Positions 19,621 to 28,609 of a stretch of DNA of 64,000 nucleotides are shown piece by piece. How positions within the stretch are numbered: position 1 is the stretch's first letter; the number at the start of each line of letters is the position of its first letter. Origin of the DNA: Sediminicola luteus (GTDB lineage Bacteria; Bacteroidota; Bacteroidia; Flavobacteriales; Flavobacteriaceae). The DNA is taken from contig NZ_KZ300476.1 in NCBI RefSeq assembly GCF_002514735.1, positions 663,872 to 727,871 of the forward strand, given 5' to 3'. The position numbers were made by a program, and so were the translations under genes. Below the pieces are notes generated by a model. It was not told the origin of the DNA. It searched no databases and saw nothing but the letters and a program-made list of their open reading frames with translations.

Positions 19621-19719
19621 ATGGAACTGTTTTTGAGCATTTTAACTTTATTAATGGCCGTTAATTTTACGTTGCTTTTGTTGAGCGTAAACGGCCGCGG
19701 CAAGAAATTCAACAAATAA
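19621..19719 (+). CDS. Unannotated 32-residue single-span membrane peptide, copy 1
   Basis: An ATG-to-TAA frame encodes 32 residues: one hydrophobic helix (residues 3-23) containing Asn15, the segment LLLLSVN at 18-24, and a basic tail (GRGKKFNK). It aligns without gaps to the peptides at 19985 and 36279, with F4, L8, L11, N15, L18, L19 and SVN (22-24) identical in all three. A strong terminator follows 32 nt after the stop. No function is known; a membrane-regulatory microprotein is a guess. Confidence 0.65.
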   Translation: MELFLSILTLLMAVNFTLLLLSVNGRGKKFNK

Positions 19720-19750
19720 TTTACTAACTCCCTTCTGGGAAATCCATAAA

Positions 19751-19785
19751 AAGAGGCTACTACTCAATAGCCTCTTTTTTCTTTT
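19751..19785 (+). terminator. Terminator of membrane peptide copy 1
   Basis: AAGAGGCTA (19751-19759) pairs with TAGCCTCTT (19768-19776), followed by a T-rich tract. It ends the short transcript of the 32-residue peptide gene. Confidence 0.85.
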
Positions 19786-19984
19786 CCCCTATTTTGAGGT
19801 CGCAATTTGATTGCTTTGTTTCAGCCCCTCATCATGCGCCCAGGATTTCTTTTCCCTTTTTCGATCAATACGTATTTGACTAATTAAGCACCTACCAACA
19901 TTCCGAAAATTTATGCAGGTTTCAGGTAGGGTTTTGGCCTTTTCAGGTGTTACTTAAACAACAACACTGTCCAATACCCGTCTT

Positions 19985-20083
19985 ATGAGTTATTTCTTGT
20001 CCGTACTTACCGTATTACTAGCCATGAACATATTTTTGCTGTTAGTTAGTGTCAATCCCAGGCACAAAAAAAGAGGCCTGTAA
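19985..20083 (+). CDS. Unannotated 32-residue single-span membrane peptide, copy 2
   Basis: This frame encodes exactly the same length as copy 1. Residues 4-6 (FLS), 8-9 (LT), Asn15, 18-20 (LLL), SVN 22-24 and the basic tail (PRHKKRGL) match. Its upstream sequence also shares a TAAAC-AAC/ACACT-rich stretch with copy 1, which suggests tandem duplication. The stop codon lies in the loop of the following terminator hairpin. The 265 nt between the copies hold no other gene I can see. Confidence 0.65.
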   Translation: MSYFLSVLTVLLAMNIFLLLVSVNPRHKKRGL

Positions 20084-20098
20084 CGGGCCTCTTTTTTA
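20068..20098. terminator. Bidirectional terminator after membrane peptide copy 2
   Basis: AAGAGGCC (20071-20078) pairs with GGCCTCTT (20086-20093), extended by A- and T-runs on both sides, so it can end transcription from either strand: the peptide gene (+) and the PPIase gene (-). Confidence 0.85.
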
Positions 20099-20122
20099 AA
20101 GTATTTTATGGCAATCCAGTAA

Positions 20123-21055
20123 CTATCCTACTGCAACCAACTCCACATCGAAGATCAAGGTCGCATTTGGTGGTATAACACCTCCAGCACCGGCACTACC
20201 ATAGGCCAAATCGGAAGGAATTACGAATCGGGCCTTATCGCCTATCTTTAATAATGCGATACCCTCGTCCCAACCGGGTATTACCTGTCCAATACCCAAA
20301 GTAAAATCGATAGGTTGGTTTCTCTGGAAAGATGAATCGAATACTTGACCACTTAACAAAGACCCTTCGTAATGTACCGACACCTTTTTACCTTTCTCGG
20401 CTTGGGCACCACTACCTGGCTCCAATATTTTATAGCGTAATCCGCTGGCTGTTTTTTCAAAGCCTTCGGCGATTTTTTCCAGTTCCGCTTCCTGACGGGC
20501 CTTTTCGGCAGCCTTACGCTCTTCACCAGAGTTTTTGAAACTCTCGAAAGCGGCCAAAGCATCCCAAGCTTGGGCTTCCTCACCAACCCTCTCAATGACC
20601 AAACTTTCGATTACATCGCCTTGGGCAACCGCATCTACAACCTCTTGACCGGCATACACATGCCCAAAAACAGTGTGTTTACCGTCTAACCATGGGGTAG
20701 GTACATGGGTAATAAAAAACTGGCTCCCGTTGGTGGCTGGTCCGGCATTGGCCATAGACAATACACCTGGGGCATCGTGTTTTAGTTCGGGGTGGAATTC
20801 ATCGTCGAATTTGTAACCGGCATCTCCGGTTCCGGTTCCCTGTGGGCAACCGCCTTGAACCATAAAATCGGCGATAACCCTATGGAACTTTAACCCATCG
20901 TAATAGGGTTGTCCATCGGCTTTGGCCGTATTTTTTTGTTTCCCTTCGGCCAAGGCAACAAAATTACCTACGGTACCTGGGGTTTTGTCATGGGTAAGTT
21001 TTACAACTATTTCCCCTTTTGATGTATTGAATTTGGCATAAATACCTGCGTCCAT
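20123..21055 (-). CDS. Dual peptidyl-prolyl isomerase: cyclophilin fused to FKBP
   Basis: The 310-residue cytosolic protein (no signal peptide) joins two unrelated proline isomerases. Residues 1-160 are a cyclophilin ([42 protein letters not shown]). A charged helical linker spans about 165-205. Residues 205-310 are an FKBP ([50 protein letters not shown]). Dual-family immunophilins of this type are known from Flavobacterium. Both active sites look complete. It has its own TACCTTTG promoter box. Confidence 0.95.
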   Translation of the reverse strand: MDAGIYAKFNTSKGEIVVKLTHDKTPGTVGNFVALAEGKQKNTAKADGQPYYDGLKFHRVIADFMVQGGCPQGTGTGDAGYKFDDEFHPELKHDAPGVLSMANAGPATNGSQFFITHVPTPWLDGKHTVFGHVYAGQEVVDAVAQGDVIESLVIERVGEEAQAWDALAAFESFKNSGEERKAAEKARQEAELEKIAEGFEKTASGLRYKILEPGSGAQAEKGKKVSVHYEGSLLSGQVFDSSFQRNQPIDFTLGIGQVIPGWDEGIALLKIGDKARFVIPSDLAYGSAGAGGVIPPNATLIFDVELVAVG

Positions 21056-21077
21056 CGTACTGCTTTTAAATGAGGCG

Positions 21078-21085
21078 CAAAGGTA
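21078..21085 (-). promoter_or_regulatory. -7 element of the cyclophilin-FKBP gene
   Basis: The minus strand reads TACCTTTG, an exact TAnnTTTG match 22 nt before the ATG. Confidence 0.55.
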
Positions 21086-21101
21086 GGCAAATAGTTAGTA
21101 T

Positions 21102-22172
21102 CTAGAAAGATTCCCCTATACGGAAGTACACGCCCCAATCGCCATCGCCAACAGCGGCATCTATACCCACATTGAAATTATTCTTTGGGAACGCGGCATA
21201 CCTAAAGCCCGTACCCACGGCCGGAAGCAGTTTTCCGTTATGGCTATCGTTAATGGACTCGAATATGGTAGCCACACCACCAAAACCTACCAAGCCCCAT
21301 TTTTCCGAAAGTTTATATCGGTATTCGCCCTGCCCGGCCAGCATATAATCGCCACGATAGGTTCCTTGGGTATAACCTCGAATGTCTGAACGGTTACCTA
21401 CCACAAATTGCTGGTTAAACGTAAGTCCGCCGATACCAAGCCCCCCATAAAAACGCAAAGCCAACACATCTTTATCGTTACGATAGGCCCTGTAATGGTT
21501 TAACTCAATCTCAACCTTATTCGATGCATCTTCATTACCCAAAAAGTCAGCGAATGAAATCCATTTCACCTCATTTAACCAGCCGTGTTTTGGGTAATAT
21601 TCATCATCCTTGGTATCCATAGCCAATGATAGCCCAATACCCTGAAGATCATCATCCGAAAACACGATTTCATCTTCCCCTATATCTGAGGTAAAATGTA
21701 GGTTTTGGTAATGCACCCCTAAAAACAACTTATCGGAAACCCTTCTTTGGAATTTAAGCATCACAAAATCCATGGTAGTCCTATAATCGATATAACCTAC
21801 CGGCGGAAAATCGAGGAACATTTGAAAGTTATACACCCCTAGGCCTGCTACCCCCACGAAACGGTATCTATCTTCTGCAAAGAACATTTTCTGAAAGGCC
21901 ATGCCAAACCAAGAACCGTTGGTGGTATAGACCCCCATGATGCCGGTTAGGGATTTTGGGGAAATGGTATCGGTAGCCTTTAATCGATACATGGCCATGG
22001 GCACGGCACCCAATGAAGCGCCAAGGGTACGGTCGTAATTTATATAGGGTATGGGCGCAATCTCTATTTTTTTCTCCTTCTTTTTGCTATCCTTTTGTTG
22101 GGCCATTCCAAAAAAGGTACTAAAAATCAGTATAAAAACGAATAGGAGTCTTGAGGTTGGTCTGAAAAACAT
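21102..22172 (-). CDS. BamA/TamA-superfamily outer-membrane beta-barrel protein
   Basis: The 356-residue protein has a signal peptide (cleavage near GMAQ, residue 25) and only a C-terminal-type 16-strand barrel, without POTRA repeats. The motif VVGNRSDIRGYTQGTYRG contains the conserved RGY of loop 6 in the BamA superfamily, and the protein ends in phenylalanine. Without POTRA domains it is unlikely to insert other proteins; the role is unknown. A complete TTG-N20-TAACTTTG promoter precedes it. Confidence 0.8.
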   Translation of the reverse strand: MFFRPTSRLLFVFILIFSTFFGMAQQKDSKKKEKKIEIAPIPYINYDRTLGASLGAVPMAMYRLKATDTISPKSLTGIMGVYTTNGSWFGMAFQKMFFAEDRYRFVGVAGLGVYNFQMFLDFPPVGYIDYRTTMDFVMLKFQRRVSDKLFLGVHYQNLHFTSDIGEDEIVFSDDDLQGIGLSLAMDTKDDEYYPKHGWLNEVKWISFADFLGNEDASNKVEIELNHYRAYRNDKDVLALRFYGGLGIGGLTFNQQFVVGNRSDIRGYTQGTYRGDYMLAGQGEYRYKLSEKWGLVGFGGVATIFESINDSHNGKLLPAVGTGFRYAAFPKNNFNVGIDAAVGDGDWGVYFRIGESF

Positions 22173-22194
22173 AGTTTGTTTGTGAAGTCGGAAA

Positions 22195-22225
22195 CAAAGT
22201 TATGGTTTCATGCCATGAAAACCAA
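22195..22225 (-). promoter_or_regulatory. Promoter of the BamA-like gene, TTG-N20-TAACTTTG
   Basis: On the minus strand TTG (22225-22223) lies 20 nt before TAACTTTG (22202-22195), fitting the flavobacterial consensus. Confidence 0.7.
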
Positions 22226-22231
22226 TAAAAC

Positions 22232-22687
22232 TTAGGGGACATCGAAGCGTTGCTTTAACTCGGCCTCTAATACCTTATGCACCTTCGCATTCATTTCTGC
22301 CATATTCTTGAGGAACCCATCGAGTTCTTCATTTTCACCATTTCTAAAGCCCAAACACCTTTGATGCAACTCAATTTGGCGTTTAAAGGTCTGGATTAGA
22401 TTGTGGTAATGAGCAATACTATTGGTTACATTCAAATAAAAATACCTTCGCCGTTTAATATCTTTTTTCAATTCAAAGGCTACCACCCCTATTTCTTGGA
22501 CATATTTCAAAGCCTTACTTACTGAACCTTTGGTATAACCTAAAGTCTCGACGATTTCATCGAAGGTAAAATATTTCTGATCCGACACATAGAACATACC
22601 TACAATGCGCCCAGCCAAAGGCTGATAGCCCTCAATGCGCATTACTTCGGCAAATTCTTCAATGGTCTCGAGTTGTTGCTGGGTCAT
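22232..22687 (-). CDS. GbsR/MarR-family transcriptional regulator
   Basis: The 151-residue protein starts MTQQQLETIEEFAEVMRIEG. It carries a winged helix (GRIVGMFYVSD, FTFDEIVETLGYTKGSVSKALKYVQEIGVV) followed by helical dimerisation residues. GbsR-type regulators sense osmolytes or other ligands; its target here is unknown but may be the neighbouring genes. The start at 22687 is chosen because the longer frame begins with TTG inside a TATATTTG promoter box (22712-22719). Confidence 0.85.
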   Translation of the reverse strand: MTQQQLETIEEFAEVMRIEGYQPLAGRIVGMFYVSDQKYFTFDEIVETLGYTKGSVSKALKYVQEIGVVAFELKKDIKRRRYFYLNVTNSIAHYHNLIQTFKRQIELHQRCLGFRNGENEELDGFLKNMAEMNAKVHKVLEAELKQRFDVP

Positions 22688-22711
22688 ATCGTTGGTTGGA
22701 GTAACAATGCC

Positions 22712-22719
22712 CAAATATA
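22712..22719 (-). promoter_or_regulatory. -7 element that fixes the GbsR start
   Basis: TATATTTG on the minus strand overlaps the TTG of the longest frame, so translation must start downstream at 22687. Confidence 0.55.
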
Positions 22720-22752
22720 CCCTGAAATACTAGATGACCCAAACCTCCACAG

Positions 22753-24147
22753 CTAGTCTTTCAAGCTACGTGGCGGAACCACCCCATATTCATCAAACAG
22801 ATAGACCAAAGATGCCATGGTCGCCGCTCCTAATTGCAATTCGCGCTGGTTTACATGTTCAAAGGTATCATTCTCGGCATGGTGATGGTCAAAATATCGT
22901 TGCGAATCGGGGCGTAGACCGGCCAAAACCATATCCGGATGCTTTAATGGACCAATATCAGCACCTGAGCCTCCTTTAACGAACATATGTATCAAATAAG
23001 GTTCGAACAATTTCTTCCAAGCCTGTACTTTTTCAAAATTGGCATCGGAACAATCAAAGGAAAACCCTCTTGGAGTAAAGCCCCCCGCATCACTCTCTAG
23101 GGCAAAAACGTGGTTCTCTTTTTTCTCTTGGGCCATTTTGGCATAGGCCTTACCTCCCCGTAAACCGTTTTCTTCGTTCATAAAAAGTACCACGCGAATA
23201 GTGCGCTTGGGTTTATGGCCGGTCGCTGCCAAAAGACGTAACACCTCCATACTTTGTACACAGCCGGCCCCATCGTCGTGTGAACCATCGCCTAAATCCC
23301 AAGAATCTAAATGCCCCCCAACGGTCATAATCTCATTCGGATAGGTGCTACCGCGAATCTCCCCGATTACGTTATACGATTCTACATCGTCTAATTGCTG
23401 GCAACTCTGATTAAAAAAGAACAGGGTATTCGGATTCAATTTCAAGGTAGTACTAAGCAATTCGGCAGCTTTGGTACTTATAGCCGCCGCAGGAATACGT
23501 TGATCTACAGCCAGATCGCCATAGGCCATGGAACCGGTATGCGGATAATCGTCCAACCTCAAATTCATAGATCTTACGATTACCCCAATTGCGCCATATT
23601 TAACCGCCTCGGCAGCCCCAGAATACCGTTGATCTACACAACCCGAATAGGCCGAAAAGGTACTGATCAGAGTGGGATCCATTGGCTTGTTGTAGAAAAC
23701 GATCTTTCCTTTGATGTTACTTTCACCCAGTTGGGCCAACTCCTCTATCCCGTTTACTTCGATTACCGGAGCCTTTATACCACCCCGTGGGGTCGCAATA
23801 GATCCTCCCAAGGCACAAATCGGTACATTGGTCGTATGGCCGGGCTTGGTTTCAAAAAAGGCAAATTCAGTACCACCCCGTACCCATTTGGGCACCATTA
23901 CCGGTTGCAGCCAAACCCGGTCTAGCCCTAATTTATCCAATTCTTTTTTGGTATAATCTACCGCTTGCTGGGCTTGAACGGAGCCCGAAAGGCGGCCACC
24001 GATCTGATTCGAGAGATAATTTAACCATTCATAACCTTGAGGTTCGGTCAAGGCGGTATCGAAAATAGACTTTATCTGCTTTTCGTCTTTGGTCTGGGCG
24101 AACCCAAAAAGGCCCACAAACAACAGGACCAGCACACATTTTTGCAT
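22753..24147 (-). CDS. Secreted M28-family zinc aminopeptidase/carboxypeptidase
   Basis: The 464-residue protein has a signal peptide (cleavage near GFAQ, residue 18) and an M28 dizinc domain interrupted by a PA domain. Metal ligands are visible in GGHLDSWDLGDGSHDDGAG, FMNEENGLRGG and the C-terminal HHHAENDTFEHV. The arrangement resembles plasma glutamate carboxypeptidase-like enzymes that trim dipeptides. It is 1 nt downstream of the PPK2 gene, so both are probably one transcript. Confidence 0.9.
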   Translation of the reverse strand: MQKCVLVLLFVGLFGFAQTKDEKQIKSIFDTALTEPQGYEWLNYLSNQIGGRLSGSVQAQQAVDYTKKELDKLGLDRVWLQPVMVPKWVRGGTEFAFFETKPGHTTNVPICALGGSIATPRGGIKAPVIEVNGIEELAQLGESNIKGKIVFYNKPMDPTLISTFSAYSGCVDQRYSGAAEAVKYGAIGVIVRSMNLRLDDYPHTGSMAYGDLAVDQRIPAAAISTKAAELLSTTLKLNPNTLFFFNQSCQQLDDVESYNVIGEIRGSTYPNEIMTVGGHLDSWDLGDGSHDDGAGCVQSMEVLRLLAATGHKPKRTIRVVLFMNEENGLRGGKAYAKMAQEKKENHVFALESDAGGFTPRGFSFDCSDANFEKVQAWKKLFEPYLIHMFVKGGSGADIGPLKHPDMVLAGLRPDSQRYFDHHHAENDTFEHVNQRELQLGAATMASLVYLFDEYGVVPPRSLKD

Positions 24148-24148
24148 C

Positions 24149-25027
24149 TTATTCGTTCTCCAATTGGTTTTTATAGGTCTCTAAATTACGTTTTATGTCA
24201 GAATCGAGCTCGGGTTCCCGTATATCTTTGTATTTCTTTAACGCCTTTAACAAAATAGAGGCCACAATATAGCGCGCTCCTTCTTTATTATCAGATGGAA
24301 TGGCATACCATGGGGCATGATCTTTTGAAGTTCTGCGTATCGCATCTTCATAATACGTTTGATAACTATCCCACAGGGCACGCTCCTTAAGATCGCCAGG
24401 TGAGAATTTCCAATGCTTGGTCTCTTTTTCCAAGCGTCTTAACAACCGATGTTTTTGTTCGTCTTTGGATAGGTGCAGGAAAAACTTGAAAATCAGGGTT
24501 CCGTTTTCGGAAATATGTTTTTCGAAGGCATTGATCTGCTCGAAACGCTTTTCCCAAAATGTATCGTCGGCCATGGCCGGATCATCGAAATTGGGGAGGT
24601 TCTCGGATATCAAATACTCTGGATGCACTCGGGTTACCAACACATTTTCATAATGGGTACGGTTAAAAACACTGAATTTACCCCGTTCTGGAAGTGCAAT
24701 ATAGTGGCGCCAGAGATAATCGTGGCGGTGTTCGAGTTTACTAGGGGCCTTAAAACTATGAACCACAACACCCCGCGCATTAAAATCTTTAAAAACCTCT
24801 CGGATAAGGCTGTCTTTGCCCGCGGTATCCATTCCTTGCAGGCAAACCAATACCCCATATTTACCATGGGCATAGAGCGTATCTTGAAAATCGCCTAGAT
24901 CTTCACGTACTTTTTCTAAATCTTTTTTAAGCTCTTTTTTGCTACGTTCAAAATCGTCGTGGGTTGGCGTTGCCGCAATATTAAAATCGGCCCCAACCTT
25001 ATATTTTTCGATGTCAATTTTTTCCAT
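24149..25027 (-). CDS. Polyphosphate kinase 2 family protein
   Basis: PPK2 enzymes transfer phosphate between polyphosphate and nucleotides (AMP, ADP or GDP). The 292-residue protein has the Walker A-like CLQGMDTAGKDSLIREVF, the catalytic HSFKAPSKLEHRHDYLWRHYIALPERGKFSVFNRTHYE, and the lid KFFLHLSKDEQKHRLLRR. It is one-domain PPK2; the subclass cannot be decided by eye. It lies 1 nt upstream of an M28 peptidase gene. Confidence 0.92.
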   Translation of the reverse strand: MEKIDIEKYKVGADFNIAATPTHDDFERSKKELKKDLEKVREDLGDFQDTLYAHGKYGVLVCLQGMDTAGKDSLIREVFKDFNARGVVVHSFKAPSKLEHRHDYLWRHYIALPERGKFSVFNRTHYENVLVTRVHPEYLISENLPNFDDPAMADDTFWEKRFEQINAFEKHISENGTLIFKFFLHLSKDEQKHRLLRRLEKETKHWKFSPGDLKERALWDSYQTYYEDAIRRTSKDHAPWYAIPSDNKEGARYIVASILLKALKKYKDIREPELDSDIKRNLETYKNQLENE

Positions 25028-25299
25028 AGGATGAATATAACCATTTCCGTAATCTATTGAAGCGCTTTTATGGGCAATCCCTTAATTCCCTGCCGATTAT
25101 CGATATTGTGTCTGTAATCCTTATCTTACTTTTTAATTTAGTTAAACACTTGACGCCTTGATGTTTCCAGACCAAAAAACTACTGTATCACAACAAGTTA
25201 CGATATGCATTTCATCGAAAAATTATCCGAAACCGCCATAAAAGCCGTTATCTTTAATGTGTAATTAGCCCTAAATATTACACTTAACCTATTATAACC

Positions 25300-25998
25300 A
25301 TGAAACCACTTTCGCTGGCCTTATGTGCCATGTTCACATGTGTTTCCTTTTCTTTTGCCACAGACCCAGCCTGTGATGTGGCCCAGTCTAAAATAGAATT
25401 GGTGATCCAAGAGACCCAAAAGGCGCTTAAGGCCGACGATCTTAACAATGCCCGTTACCACACCTATAAGGCCATGAACACGGTGCAATTATTGGACGAG
25501 GACATGAAGTCTTGTGACTGTGTTTACGCCCAGGAACAATTTAAAGAAGGAGACCGCCTTTTAAAGAATGCCACCCGTACCTCTAACCTTCATAGTTCCA
25601 AAATTTTACTGGAACGTGCGCTTGAAGCCCTGACTTTTGGTGCCAAATCTTTACAAGAACACGAAAGCCACGGCCCCCACTATTCAGATAAAGTATTAGC
25701 CATGAACACGGCCAGTTCCCAAGATTCATTAGGCAAGCCAGTGGTTAGAAAACAACCCCAGGGCAAACAATTGGAAGAAAAAGTGGCGGGTACTTTAGAT
25801 AATTTCAGGGATTCTTTGCAAAAGGTTGTGAATACGGTCCCTAAAAAGGAAGCCCAGGCCTTTGTCAAAAAAATCTATGAGAACTGCCAACAACAGCTTT
25901 TAAAGCCCAACCTTTCCGAAGCTAAAAAATACTACCACCTAAAGACCAAGGAGATTGCTTGGAGTGCCTTGGCCGATTTAGAAAAGCTGGAAGACTGA
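25300..25998 (+). CDS. Exported helical protein of unknown function
   Basis: I do not recognise a family. The 232-residue protein has a signal peptide (cleavage near SFAT, residue 21) and then long, mostly helical segments with conserved cysteines at CDV, SCDC and NCQ, suggesting disulphides in the periplasm. The helix pattern resembles a tetratricopeptide-like bundle without a clear TPR motif. It is transcribed from a 272-nt AT-rich gap in which I see only a weak TATCTTTA box (25249-25256). Confidence 0.55.
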   Translation: MKPLSLALCAMFTCVSFSFATDPACDVAQSKIELVIQETQKALKADDLNNARYHTYKAMNTVQLLDEDMKSCDCVYAQEQFKEGDRLLKNATRTSNLHSSKILLERALEALTFGAKSLQEHESHGPHYSDKVLAMNTASSQDSLGKPVVRKQPQGKQLEEKVAGTLDNFRDSLQKVVNTVPKKEAQAFVKKIYENCQQQLLKPNLSEAKKYYHLKTKEIAWSALADLEKLED

Positions 25999-26011
25999 TT
26001 TTAACTGTATG

Positions 26012-27175
26012 CTATTTACTGGCAAAAAGATCTACATCGGATTCGCTTATCTCGGCTCCACCAAGAATAATCAATCGTTCTACGACGTTACGTAGTTCAC
26101 GAATATTACCTGTCCAGTCGAATGCCTGAAGTTTGGCAATCGCGCCAGCTGTCATGCTTTTTTCGGCACTGCCTTGTTCTCCCGATATTTTTTTAAGAAA
26201 GTGGGAAATCAATAACGGAATATCGTCGCGACGGTCGTTCAAGGCCGGTACTTTTACCAAGATAACGGCCAAGCGGTGGTATAGATCCTCTCGAAATTTA
26301 CCCTCGGCTATTTCCTTTTTAAGATCTTTATTGGTAGCGGCAATTACCCGGACATCTACCTTAATATCTTTATCCGACCCTACCCTCGAAATTTTACTTT
26401 CTTGTAAGGCACGAAGCACTTTGGCCTGGGCCGATAGGCTCATATCGCCGATCTCATCTAAAAAGATGGTTCCTTTATTGGCCGCCTCGAATTTTCCGGC
26501 CCGATCTTTTACCGCCGAGGTAAAGGCACCTTTAACATGCCCAAATAATTCCGACTCGATCAATTCCGAGGGAATCGCGGCACAGTTTACCTCTATGAAC
26601 GGGGCTTTTACCCGTTCGCTCTTTTCATGAAGTTGGTGGGCCACTAACTCTTTCCCGGTTCCATTGGGCCCGGTAATCAATACACGGGCGTCGGTCGGGG
26701 CAACTTTATCTATAATCTCTTTTACCGTTTCAATGGCGGCACTTTCGCCTATCATGCGGTAGTTTTTACTGATCTTCTTTTTAAGGGTCTTGTTCTCGAC
26801 CACCAGTTCCTTTCGGTCTAAGGCATTACGCACCGTGGTTAACAAACGGTTCAAATCCGGTGGTTTTGAGATATAATCGAAGGCCCCCATTCGCATGGTA
26901 TTTACAGCCGTATCCAAATCGCCATGACCCGAAATCATTACAAAGGGAATTTCCGGTTTAATCTTACGCACGGCCTCCAACACCTCGATACCATCCATCT
27001 TTGGCATTTTAATATCGCATAGTACCAGGTCAAAATCTTCCTTTTTTAAGATTTCCAGGCCTTCAACCCCATCTTGGGCTTCATTCACCTTATAGGAATC
27101 GCTTTCTTCAGAAAGAATTTTAACCAAAACCCTGCGGATAGCCGCTTCGTCTTCAATGACCAGAATTTTCGACAT
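26012..27175 (-). CDS. NtrC-family sigma-54-type response regulator lacking a C-terminal HTH
   Basis: The 387-residue protein has a receiver domain (phospho-acceptor Asp54) and a sigma-54 AAA+ domain: Walker A GPNGTGKE at 169-176 and Walker B GTIFLDEIGD at 235-244. The sigma-54 contact loop is GAFTSA (216-221) instead of GAFTGA. The protein ends shortly after the AAA+ sensor region, so the Fis-type DNA-binding domain is absent. No histidine kinase gene is adjacent. Such a protein would have to act from solution or through a partner. Confidence 0.9.
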   Translation of the reverse strand: MSKILVIEDEAAIRRVLVKILSEESDSYKVNEAQDGVEGLEILKKEDFDLVLCDIKMPKMDGIEVLEAVRKIKPEIPFVMISGHGDLDTAVNTMRMGAFDYISKPPDLNRLLTTVRNALDRKELVVENKTLKKKISKNYRMIGESAAIETVKEIIDKVAPTDARVLITGPNGTGKELVAHQLHEKSERVKAPFIEVNCAAIPSELIESELFGHVKGAFTSAVKDRAGKFEAANKGTIFLDEIGDMSLSAQAKVLRALQESKISRVGSDKDIKVDVRVIAATNKDLKKEIAEGKFREDLYHRLAVILVKVPALNDRRDDIPLLISHFLKKISGEQGSAEKSMTAGAIAKLQAFDWTGNIRELRNVVERLIILGGAEISESDVDLFASK

Positions 27176-27207
27176 ATGCTTTGTAATTTATATAGGCTAC
27201 AAGATAA

Positions 27208-27222
27208 CCAAAAACGGTGCCA
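27208..27222 (-). promoter_or_regulatory. Candidate sigma-54 promoter of the response regulator gene
   Basis: The minus strand reads TGGCAC-N6-TTGG, close to the sigma-54 consensus TGGCACG-N4-TTGC: the spacing fits and the last base of the -12 element is G instead of C. It lies 33 nt before the ATG. A chance match is possible. Confidence 0.35.
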
Positions 27223-27271
27223 AATCAGGTTTGGCCAAATGATGAATTAGCTTTTTTTGAGAATAGGTATT

Positions 27272-28609
27272 TTAATAACGTAACCATTTATACAACTCAC
27301 GGTAACTTGGTTTTTTACCATACATTAAGATACCAACCCTGTATATTTTGGCAGCCAACCACACAATGGCCAAGAAACTGGCCAGCAACAGGAATATTGA
27401 GGTAAAGAACTCCCAATAGGCTACGCCACCCTCACCCAAACCAGCCGGTAAGCGCATTAACATAACTATGGGTGAGGTTAAGGGAATTAACGAAAAGATT
27501 ACGGCAATGGGTCCATGCGGATTACTGAATACCGAGAAAAAACCAATATAAATGGCCAACATCAAGGGTAAGATTACAGGCAACATAAATTGCTGGGTAT
27601 CGGTCTCATTATCTACGGCCGCCCCAATAGCCGCATAAATGGAACTGTAAATAAAATACCCAAGTACAAAATAGATAATGAAGGAAATTAGCATCAAGGC
27701 CCATGGCAGCTGCCAAATCTCCGCGCCGTATAACATAATTTTTTCATCAAAGCCTTCCATGCCTTGCAGCTCCATGGCTTGGCTTGCCATACCCGCACCC
27801 CCTTGAAGCTCCATAAGATCGAAGCCAAAAATTAATGAGGAAGCGAACAACAGAACACCACCAGAGACCACCCAAATCACAAACTGGGTAATACCTGCCA
27901 TAGAGGTCCCAATGATTTTACCCATCATCAATTGAAATGGTTTTACCGACGAAATGATTACTTCGATAATCCGGCTGGTTTTCTCCTCGATTACCGAGCG
28001 CATTACAAAACTACCGTAGATAATGATGAACATCATGATTAAATAACCGAACATACCTCCAATAATGGCTTTGATCTCATTGATACCCTTAAGGTTCTGA
28101 TGGCCACTAAAACTTTCGGTCTGCAATTCGAAATCGGCCTCTATATGCTCAAAATCACCTTCGGACACGCCCAATTTTTGCAAACGTCCCAAGCGTAACC
28201 GCTTTTGAAATTTTGCCTCCAATCCGGTAAGCACACCCGTATTTGGGCTTTCCCTGGTATAAAAATACGCCTGGGCCGCACTTTCCTCCATATCGCCATT
28301 ACGGTTTGGGATATATAGTAAACCATAATAATCAAGGTTCAAGGTGGAGTCTTTGGCCGTTTCCAAATCCATTTGATCCAACACTATATACGAAAGCGCC
28401 TCGGTATTGTTAAAATCACCTTCGAAATAGCCGCTTTCGTTCAAAATGGTAATTACACGCTGCTCCCCTTCATTTACCTTGGCCAAATAGGCAATCAATA
28501 CGATCATACCTACCATAAGCAGCGGACTTAGAAAAGTCATGACCACAAAGGAACGGTTGCGCACCTTGGCCATATATTCGCGTTTGATGATCAAGCCCAA
28601 TTTACTCAT
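27272..28609 (-). CDS. ABC-2 type exporter permease (NatB-like)
   Basis: The 445-residue protein has an N-terminal cytoplasmic IKREYMAKVRNRSFVVMTFLSPLLM start, a large extracytoplasmic loop (residues 45-185), and a cluster of five membrane helices with SFVMRSVIEEKTSRIIEVIISSVKPFQLMMGKI. This is the NatB/YhaP architecture of Na+ or drug exporters. It overlaps the upstream ATPase gene by 8 bp. The exported substrate is unknown. Confidence 0.88.
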   Translation of the reverse strand: MSKLGLIIKREYMAKVRNRSFVVMTFLSPLLMVGMIVLIAYLAKVNEGEQRVITILNESGYFEGDFNNTEALSYIVLDQMDLETAKDSTLNLDYYGLLYIPNRNGDMEESAAQAYFYTRESPNTGVLTGLEAKFQKRLRLGRLQKLGVSEGDFEHIEADFELQTESFSGHQNLKGINEIKAIIGGMFGYLIMMFIIIYGSFVMRSVIEEKTSRIIEVIISSVKPFQLMMGKIIGTSMAGITQFVIWVVSGGVLLFASSLIFGFDLMELQGGAGMASQAMELQGMEGFDEKIMLYGAEIWQLPWALMLISFIIYFVLGYFIYSSIYAAIGAAVDNETDTQQFMLPVILPLMLAIYIGFFSVFSNPHGPIAVIFSLIPLTSPIVMLMRLPAGLGEGGVAYWEFFTSIFLLLASFLAIVWLAAKIYRVGILMYGKKPSYRELYKWLRY

